From: Pristionchus mayeri
Lineage: Eukaryota; Nematoda; Chromadorea; Rhabditida; Neodiplogasteridae
Assembly (NCBI GenBank): GCA_036245805.1
Contig: BTRK01000001.1
Span: 17,057,087 to 17,121,086 of the forward strand
Length of the DNA: 64,000 bases
Direction: 5' to 3'
The translations under genes and the position numbers were made by a program. The notes below the pieces were generated by a model, which was given only the letters and a program-made list of their open reading frames with translations, was not told the origin of the DNA and made no database searches. Below are positions 57,431 to 64,000 of this stretch, in pieces; the first letter of the stretch is position 1, and each line of letters begins with the position of its first letter.

Positions 57431-57998
57431 CGATCTGAAGAGAGTTGAAGCAAGGTTAAAGTGAGAGATAAGTGTTGTTGAATAGATTTGCAGAAATAGA
57501 AAGAGACCGATCAATCAGGACTGTACAGAAGCTATGGAGGAGAACATCATTTTACGGAATCGTTCCACCGAATTGATTGAACAGTAAGGCGGAATAGAGT
57601 GGGAGGAGAGCGGTAGACAAACTAGCTGAGAGACGTATCCAGAATCACAATTTTAGAAATTTTTAAATCCAAAAATTCTGTAGAACTCGATACTTCATAC
57701 ATCAAATGAACCCTACAAGGCTAATATACTGCGCGAGGAGCAGCTAGGCATGATGAAAGATGGGTGAGTGAGAGCGAGAGGGAGAGGTGGAGGAGAGAGA
57801 GTGGGTGGCAATACCGATTGCGAAATCATCGTCGTCTCTCACTTTCCCACGTTCTCTCGTGCTCTCACTCACTCTCGCTCTGTGCCCTCCCCAGTTCCGT
57901 GAGGGAGAAGGAGGAGGGAGAGAGGGGAGAGAGAGGGGAGAAGGGCCGATCTCCTCCCACGCCATCTCCGGTGTTTTTCTACTCAATTAGGGAAAGAT
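57431..57998. other. Upstream region of the GHITM-like gene
   Basis: Purine/pyrimidine-rich DNA with GAGAGAG and CTCTC tracts (57765-57960) that open long chance frames on both strands. No gene recognised. Confidence 0.5.
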
Positions 57999-58025
57999 AA
58001 TTCCTATTGACTATAATGTCGTAGC

Positions 58026-58056
<31 letters not shown>

Positions 58057-58714
58057 CGGATGTCAGTGACGCCTACCGTATACCACAAGGGTGTATTACA
58101 CCATAATGCTCCCAAAACGCAGAAAAGTTAAATGCACGCTACAGCATACCCACACCACGCAGCATGGTGTGATTTACTAAATCGCATAAAACTTAAATGC
58201 ACGCTACAGTATACCCAAACCACGCACCATGGTGTGATTTACTAAATCGCAGAAAAGTTAAATGCACATACCGTCATCCCACCACACATCACTGTCTCAT
58301 GGCACCATACCATATACTCGCTGTTGTAAAAGCATCCCAACCTGCTCTCACTCCCCGTAGCGTGAGCGTTGTGAAAGGCTCGTGAGGCCGAGGGCGATCC
58401 GAAAAAGTTTACAACGTTTTAAGCAGGCTCTCACCAGTCGCTTTCAATTATATTTTCATGCATAAAACTGGTACTAAACGTGGTTGACTGATATCAACTG
58501 CGTAGTTTAATCAAAAATGCTTCCCAACCTGCTCTCACTCCCCGTAGCGTGAGCGTTATGAAAGGCTCGTGAGGGCGAGGGCGATCCAACTTTTCTGATC
58601 GCCCGAGGCCTCACGAGCCTTTCACAACGTTTTAAGCAGGCTCTCAACAGTTACGTCAATTTTTTATCCTTAACACACAACCCCGCGTAACGTAGCGACC
58701 GAAGGTCGCTAGTT
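57999..58714 (+). mobile_element. Helitron-like non-autonomous element
   Basis: Starts TCCTATTGACTATAATGTCG followed by seven GTCT units, and ends at the hairpin GCGACCgaaGGTCGC then CTAGTT, matching the Helitron plan of a TC start and a 3' hairpin before CTRR-T. Inside are two copies of a 67-bp unit (ATGCACGCTACAG...TGGTGTGATTTACTAAATCGC, 58134-58270) and two copies of a 110-130 bp unit (CCCAACCTGCTCTCACTCCC, 58337 and 58518), the latter forming a hairpin CTCGTGAGG/CCTCACGAG. No Rep/helicase. Confidence 0.55.
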
Positions 58715-58719
58715 GAGTA

Positions 58720-59956
58720 GAAAAGTCTGAGAGTAAATCTTGACGGAGATCTAGAGATGAACTGGGACATGAACAGTAATCATAATATTAGCATTCGGTC
58801 AAGAAAGATAAATAAGATTGAAAACTGGTGCGGCTCACAGACCATTGGTATATGAACGTTGTGAATGCTTTGAATATAGTGCGATATGAACCAAACAATT
58901 AGTTAAATTTAACGTCTCACGTAATCTATTATAGATTACGTCGATTGTTGTCTAAAAGAGGAGAGGAAAGGAATGGAAAAGCTCGTCCTTGCAGCTACTG
59001 TAACAACTGAGAAAATGAGTGCATCTCTCGTATTTTTACGGTATGAAGAGCGATATTTCTTCTGAATCAATTTGTACAAGCTAGGTTTCCCGGCAAGTGA
59101 GTATCAGATATAAGATTCACTGTGATACGCTCAAAAAGAGTTTTACTTCACAGTTTATCCATCCGAGGGACTGATTTGGAGTAGGGCTGGCTTCGCAAGA
59201 AAGTTTTCAAGATCTTGTTGGAATAATTAATCATTTTCTATACTATCCAAGATCCATTGTTCTCGAAGCAAGATTCTTGCCTGTCGCAAGAATCTTGCTT
59301 CCCCTCTCATTCTCCTCTTCCATATTGAGCGAGGCGGTCGATGGAAAAAAACATTCGCTTGAGAAAGGAAAATCAATGAATGCTCTCGCTTTTGTCACTT
59401 CAATAACACGGATAGATTAGAGGTTGTGTGACCAATCTATCAAACAACTTATGCGAGTTCAGTTCTCACTGCAGGCCTTTGTTTTGCACATTTTTCTTAG
59501 GTCATCTTTTTACTATTATTTTCTTATCTAAACCTTACTAGCTACTATCCATTCCTCTTTCGCGTTCCTTACGCTGTCGAAGATACATGTATTTGATTGT
59601 TCCCTTTGATTTTTGTCTTGCTATGAGAGGGTAAGCAAGCAAGGCAGTAACGTCACATAAAATCCGAAGTAAAAAGGTTTCAAACTGTGACAAGAATACT
59701 GTAATTGACAAGAATCTTATCTGTTCGCAAGAATCTTGCCAGAGAGTAATATTCCCGAGCCATTTTGCATTTTCCCCGCTCATTCTTGGGAATCATTCTT
59801 CATTTTTCCCACGAAGCCATCCCTAATTTGGAGAAGGGGAACGGGGTATTTATAGGGGAAATCTAATTGGATTATCTTCAATTTGCCTGCGAGAGGGGTG
59901 AGAAGATGAGGGGATTAGTGGAAGTGGGGAAAGGGGATAGGGAAATGAGTGATTCT
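58720..59956. other. Intergenic, no gene recognised
   Basis: AT-rich, with repeated CAAGAATCTTGC palindromes (59280, 59715, 59735) and a poly-pyrimidine end. Nothing coding could be supported. Confidence 0.5.
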
Positions 59957-59959
59957 TCA

Positions 59960-60035
59960 AATCCCTTCAACAATCTTCTTTCTTCTTATTAAATCTTCTT
60001 TCTTGGTGCTCACTTAACTCTACCCACCGCTTACA
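59960..60035. repeat. 76-bp direct repeat, copy 1
   Basis: Identical to 61920-61995 from ATCCCTTCAACAATC to CCACCGCTTACA. The two copies are exactly 1960 bp apart. Confidence 0.9.
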
Positions 60036-60318
60036 TCCTCCACCTCTGGGAAGTCGAGCCCTCGCGACTCTTCATCAATCGTTGGCATTCATTTGCCACT
60101 CCATTAACATCCACCCCATTCTTATCAGGGTCTTTCAGAGGGGATGGACGATCGTTCGTCTCACAGTGTTCATTATGATCCAGGCCCCGCTGGACAATTC
60201 TCACATCGTGCGCTCCCAACTGAATCGATATCTGGTACCAAGAACCATTTTTACCACTCTGGTTCACACACTGGACAATATTGTTCAGAGTAACGATCTG
60301 CCAATCTTCTTCAGACAT
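60031..60318 (-). CDS. Hypothetical short protein
   Basis: A 95-codon open frame starting MSEEDWQIVTLNNIVQCVNQ and ending QRLMKSREGSTSQRWRM. Composition is ordinary and protein-like (mixed hydrophobic core, VRIVQRGLDH), unlike the low-complexity frames around it. No motif, no neighbouring exon with matching phase, and its stop overlaps the 76-bp repeat. It may be an exon of a larger gene or chance. Confidence 0.3.
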   Translation of the reverse strand: MSEEDWQIVTLNNIVQCVNQSGKNGSWYQISIQLGAHDVRIVQRGLDHNEHCETNDRPSPLKDPDKNGVDVNGVANECQRLMKSREGSTSQRWRM

Positions 60319-60438
60319 TAATTGGCATCCTCATCCACCAATCGCAGCGCATTTTTCTTTCTCTCGAAACGTATTACATTCAATTTTGCACTCTGGCACC
60401 AATTTGCATCCTTTCGACTCTCAATTTTAATTTCCATC

Positions 60439-60768
60439 CAAATATATTTAGACGCGAAACCATATTTTGTCGGGGACAGAATCTGGCGCATTTAATTGGT
60501 TTTTCGAACAAAGGAGGAGAGGGAGAGGGAGAGTTAATTGGTTTTTGGAGTCGGGCCATTTCCAACCTATCATTTCTCGCCGCGCGGCACCTAGCGAGCG
60601 GTCTCTTCGCGCGCAGCGCGAAGAGACCGCGAGCTCATGCGTCGCGCAGCGACGCAGCCCGCCGCAGGCGCTAGCCTTAGGCCGTAGGCCTACGGCTAGT
60701 CCACATATACCTAGACGCGAAACCATATTTTCTCGTGGTCAGAATCTGGCGCATTTAATTGGATTATC
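60439..60768. repeat. Direct repeats flanking three GC-rich hairpins
   Basis: A block with AGACGCGAAACCATATTTT and CAGAATCTGGCGCATTTAAT occurs at about 60449 and 60711. Between them are hairpins GGTCTCTTCGCGC/GCGCGAAGAGACC (60600-60629), GCGTCGCG/CGACGC (about 60640) and CTAGCCTTAGGCC/GGCCTACGGCTAG (about 60672-60701). Confidence 0.75.
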
Positions 60769-61149
60769 TGCGAGTCTATTGTGTGGTAATTGGATTAGCG
60801 AGAGAGTGCGGGGGGAGGGGGAGAGTGAAATTTCATTAGTGAGAGGGAGAGGGAAAGTGCAAGGGCCGAGAGAGTGTGGAGATGAGGGAGAGTAATTCAA
60901 GTGGGATGGGGGAGAGAGAGGGGGTCGTCATTTTCCGCTCATTCGTGGAGCGAGCGCGCGCAGGAGGAGGTCGGAGGAGGAGTGGGTGAGTCTGGGAGAG
61001 GGGGGGTATCACTGCAGGTTTCAGGGATCGTGGTTTGTAGCGATACCAGAGAGGAGATGACGCGGGGATCGGGGGACGCGCAGGTACCCTGGGGTTACGG
61101 TAACTACTGAAGTTGTTCACAGGCTTCATGGTACCAAGAGAGGAGAAAA

Positions 61150-62460
61150 AGTAAATGAATTCGAAGGAAGCGAGAGTCGAACTCAAGATAGAAGATGGTA
61201 TCCCACTTAACGTATCCCTTCTTCTCTTGAAACCGTGCCAAGAAGGGAATGGAGGCAATATCGCTTACAATTGCCCTTCCGTTCTGGAACCGTTCCAGGA
61301 AGAGAAGGGAGTCAATATCGCTTACAGTAACCCTTCCGATCTGGAACCGTGCCAAGAAGGAGGAGGAGTGAGTTGGGGAAGGGGAGGGGTCCACATCGCG
61401 TTCAGCATTCGGGGATCGGAGTGAACCCAGGGAACACGGAGACGGTGATCTATCTTGAAGGAGGGGAGGATGAGGAGCAGGTACTCGGGGGTTACAGTAC
61501 CGTATCTCCCGCCTACCGTATCCCCCATGTTGGAGCGGTGCCAACACCGAGGAAGGGAGCTGTTGGAGCCGTACAAAGAGGAGAAAGAGGGAACCCACCT
61601 ACCGTATCCGTTCCATACTGGATTCGTGCACAATGGATGAGGACAGAATCCGCGTACCGTACCCATCACCGTGCCAAGAGGGAGAAGACGGAACTCACCT
61701 ACCGTACCCCTCCCATGCCGGAGACGTGCAAAATCGGAGAGAACCATATCGTGGATGGACTCGCTAACCATATCATGGAGAAGGAACGGTACAGTAATAC
61801 TACAGTAATCCAAAATTATTGACACTGGAAATAGGTTTGTTGGCATTGTGCCAGGGAGGGGGAAGGGTACTGTAGCAACAATAACCCAGGGTTTGTTGGC
61901 ATAGTGTCTGGGGAATGGGAATCCCTTCAACAATCTTCTTTCTTCTTATTAAATCTTCTTTCTTGGTGCTCACTTAACTCTACCCACCGCTTACACAGTA
62001 TGCAATGCAATATTGCAGGCGAGGAATATTGCAGGGCTCGTGGGGAGGGATACAGTACCCTGGATACAGCAACTAAATTATTGGCACATTGCCGGGAGAA
62101 GGGGGGATTTCCTGAAGCTACAGTAATCGAAAGCAGGCGGTGAATGAGGAGGAGCAGGTACTTGGAGGCTACAGTGCCCACCGAATTTGATTACAGGCTT
62201 ATGGCCATCCGCTTCGGGGAGCGAGAGGAACAAGGAATGGAAATGTGCGCAAGGGGGAGGGGACAGTATCCGGGATACCGTAATCCTAGGGTGTTGACAC
62301 AGTGCCAATAATACGAAGGGATACGGTATCGATGCTCAGGTTCGGGAAACATACGGAGGAGGGGAATGCGCACACTGGGGGAGGGGACGGTACCCGGGAT
62401 ACAGTAATCTTAGGATGTTGGCACAGTGCCAATAATAGTAGTATAGTAATCCGTGATTAT
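61150..62460. repeat. Degenerate minisatellite region
   Basis: Units of about 60-70 bp recur. From 61180 to 61370 three copies share TATCGCTTACA..CCTTCC.TCTGGAACCGTGCCAAGAAG. From 61500 on, units rich in TACCGTAT, CTACAGTAATC and TTGGCA.AGTGCCA continue to 62450. The long frames seen on both strands here are by-products of the repeat. Confidence 0.7.
61920..61995. repeat. 76-bp direct repeat, copy 2
   Basis: Identical partner of 59960-60035. Here it interrupts the minisatellite: repeat-type sequence with TTGTTGGCATAGTG and ACAGTA motifs lies on both sides. Confidence 0.9.
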
Positions 62461-62599
62461 AATACCACTTCGACTTCTTCTTCATTTTGAACACTTTTGA
62501 TGTTCAAATGTTAAATAATCAATCTATTTACCTCACTTTTCTCCAATTTCCAAGAAACTGCCTATTTTAAGATGCTCAAAAATTGTAAATAAATACGAA

Positions 62600-62970
62600 A
62601 TATCAAGAGTTTACTATGACAAAAATTGAAGTGGTGACGATTTTTTTTCCTCCTCACTTTCTTAGATTCAAATGACCAAAATTGTACCCATTCAATTAAC
62701 AGTTTCTTAAAACCCTGAGGTGACGAAAATTTTTAAAAGGTGGTATTATAAAAAATAATCAAATTCACTCCCCATTTTCTTAAAACCCTGAGGTGACGAA
62801 AATTTTTAAAAGGTGTAATTATAAAAAAATTGTATCTAAATAACCTAATTCACTCTCTTTACACCCTGAGGTGGTGAAATTTTTAAAAACTGGTATTATA
62901 AAAATACACAACTTTTCTCAAAACTCTGAGGTGACGAAATTTTTAAAAACTGATATTATAAAAAATAGGC
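62600..62970. repeat. Tandem repeats at the Maverick end
   Basis: Four to five diverged copies of a 60-75 bp unit with core CCCTGAGGTGACGAAAATTT then TTAAAAGGTG.TATTATAAAAA, at about 62712, 62786, 62865 and 62925, with a weaker copy near 62625. They lead directly to the protease start. Confidence 0.8.
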
Positions 62971-62977
62971 TAAATAA

Positions 62978-63391
62978 ATGCCAAAATTCCGAAAAGACCT
63001 ACCAGCTTTGAGTAACTTAGACCTCCTAGAACTCGTCAAATCGTTAAAAATAAAAAAATTCCGAGGTGTTTTTATGCGTGATGGACTTCCTGATAAGATA
63101 AAAGATTTGGAAACGGGTATTGTTAACCTGGATTCGAGTAACGGGGATGGCACTCATTGGGTCTGTTATTCCAAAAAGAAAGATAAGAGTTACTACTTCG
63201 ATTCCTTTGGATTAGACCCTCCAGAAGAAATCATCACTTATTTGAAAAGTGAAGATAAAAATAAAATAATTGAAAGCTCAACATTCCAAATTCAAGAATT
63301 TAATACTCATCATTGTGGTTACTACTGTTTGTTACTTCTCAAATTATTAGAATCTTATAACTATCGAAAATCTGTAATCGGTCTAATATGA
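62978..63391 (+). CDS. Maverick/Polinton adenain-like cysteine protease
   Basis: A 137-residue frame of the adenovirus protease (peptidase C5) type. His60 in GDGTHWVCY, Asp75 in YYFDSFG and Cys113 in THHCGYYC line up as the catalytic His-acid-Cys order of the family, with Gln-containing FQIQEF just before the Cys strand. In the element it is expected to mature capsid proteins. It is shorter than adenovirus proteases (about 200 residues) but spans all catalytic positions and has no internal stop. The start at 62978 directly follows the tandem repeats. It converges on the polymerase gene, with 70 bp between the stops. Confidence 0.85.
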   Translation: MPKFRKDLPALSNLDLLELVKSLKIKKFRGVFMRDGLPDKIKDLETGIVNLDSSNGDGTHWVCYSKKKDKSYYFDSFGLDPPEEIITYLKSEDKNKIIESSTFQIQEFNTHHCGYYCLLLLKLLESYNYRKSVIGLI

Positions 63392-63461
63392 ATCCCGTCA
63401 TCCATTACAACTCCTTTCGGATAGATAGGGGATAAACCAGTTTTATTTAGTTCATATGTTT

Positions 63462-64000
63462 TCATAGTTTTATCAATAAATCTAAAACCTTTGTATCTCC
63501 ATTAATCAATTCATTGTTCATTAGACAGCACAAATATTTCTCTTTTGTCAATATGTTACTATTTCTACATTTTTGAACTCCTTTAGCAGACATTTTCTCT
63601 TTTTCGTCATTCCAAACAAAATATGTCTTACTATTTAATGCCACCATTCCATCTCCTTCAAACTCAACTTTGAAGAAACCTGGTGTTCTTTTATCAATAG
63701 CTTTGAATTCACCATCTCTAGGGAAAAAACTATATTTCTCTTTTTCGAATTCTTCTCTCAATTCAGGTTTAATCAAACTTTCAAAATCTCCAGAACGAGC
63801 CATATATGCTGAATCAGTATCCATTTGTGTACGTTGATGATCACTTCGAGGGATATATTTATCAATAAAATCATAATTGAATTGTAGCATCCTTAATTTA
63901 GAATCGTCATAGACACTACACGCGATTTGAATAGGCATGTTTTGCTTCACCTTTTTCGATTTCTTAACAACTTCATAAACCCCATCATACTCTTCACTGT
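63462..64000 (-). CDS. Maverick/Polinton protein-primed family B DNA polymerase, C-terminal part (partial)
   Basis: The frame is open from the window edge to the stop at 63462, about 178 residues. The polymerase motif C is clear: MDTDSAYMA, whose Asp residues bind catalytic metals, preceded by LRMLQFNYDFIDKYI as in protein-primed polymerases of this element class. The tail includes TPGFFKVEFEGDGMVALNSKTYFVW, the usual C-terminal thumb-side region. It replicates the element from a terminal-protein primer in vivo in the models for this class. The N-terminal exonuclease and motifs A/B are outside the window. No stop or frameshift in the visible part, so the element may be fairly young. Confidence 0.9.
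   Translation of the reverse strand, partial: SEEYDGVYEVVKKSKKVKQNMPIQIACSVYDDSKLRMLQFNYDFIDKYIPRSDHQRTQMDTDSAYMARSGDFESLIKPELREEFEKEKYSFFPRDGEFKAIDKRTPGFFKVEFEGDGMVALNSKTYFVWNDEKEKMSAKGVQKCRNSNILTKEKYLCCLMNNELINGDTKVLDLLIKL

Larger units (their letters stand above)
62500..64000. mobile_element. Maverick/Polinton virus-like transposon, left end (continues past window)
   Basis: Identified by two hallmark genes side by side in convergent orientation: an adenovirus-type cysteine protease (62978-63391, plus) and a protein-primed family B DNA polymerase (63462-64000, minus). Outward of them, tandem repeats at about 62600-62970 look like a subterminal or terminal-repeat zone. The element start is estimated near 62470-62600, where minisatellite DNA gives way to AT-rich sequence; the exact end and the target duplication cannot be fixed without the other end. 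Integrase, ATPase and capsid genes would lie beyond 64000. Base composition drops sharply to AT-rich relative to 60-62.4 kb. Confidence 0.85.

Noticed and set aside
57744..58000. Overlapping Ser/Arg/Glu-rich frames
   Set aside because: Artefacts of GAGAGA/CTCTCT tracts readable in every frame.
60836..62373. Several long frames on both strands (up to 203 codons)
   Set aside because: They come from GAGA-rich and TACCGTA minisatellite DNA, with Arg/Gly/Pro-biased translations and no splice or motif support.
62600..62970. CRISPR-like array
   Set aside because: The units are diverged tandem repeats without unique spacers, in a eukaryotic genome next to a Maverick gene.

Overview
The window is nuclear DNA of a nematode, most likely a rhabditid. 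The evidence is many short introns (about 45-60 nt) with TTTCAG-type acceptors and GTAAG/GTGAG donors, a nematode-style nuclear hormone receptor, a BTB-domain gene, small secreted cysteine-containing proteins, RTE and mariner-type elements, and the degenerate TACCGTA/CTACAGTA repeats common in worm intergenic DNA. All multi-exon models were built by hand from splice signals and reading phase. Where phase closes across every exon I say so.

Left third (1-28 kb) is mostly a transposon graveyard. It holds a truncated CR1-like LINE (0.26-2.05 kb), a Helitron-like element and several foldback/MITE families, all around a minus-strand nuclear hormone receptor (3.96-10.29 kb) that looks damaged. At 12.2-14.5 kb a 2.27 kb foldback element sits inside an ORF. 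From 15.6 to 25.1 kb one foldback element has been split by other insertions: a mariner-type MITE, an RTE retrotransposon with an intact ORF, and two more foldbacks, one of which contains further repeats. A related foldback (26-27.9 kb) splits a probable F-box-associated gene.

Middle third (28.8-49.1 kb) carries the well-supported genes: an SLC6 sodium:neurotransmitter-type symporter (minus, 19 exons, phase closes to 706 aa); two tandemly duplicated secreted proteins (minus); and a divergent pair made of an RBR (RING-IBR-RING2) E3 ubiquitin ligase (plus, 20 exons, 684 aa) and, 1.4 kb away head-to-head, a 294-aa paralog that matches only the ligase's N-terminal part and lacks the whole catalytic module. 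Then come a small minus-strand ORF gene and a secreted Cys-rich protein gene sharing a 92-bp divergent promoter. A tRNA-derived SINE nested in a TA-flanked MITE lies between the two secreted duplicates.

Right third holds a BTB-domain gene (51.65-52.74 kb), a GHITM/TMBIM5-like inner-membrane protein of the Bax-inhibitor-1 family (53.80-57.43 kb, 9 exons, 318 aa, with a mariner-type MITE in one intron), a Helitron-like element, degenerate minisatellite DNA and a pair of identical 76-bp direct repeats. At the right edge is the start of a Maverick/Polinton virus-like transposon: terminal tandem repeats, an adenovirus-type cysteine protease and the C-terminal part of a protein-primed family B DNA polymerase. 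That element is the most notable system here and continues beyond the window.
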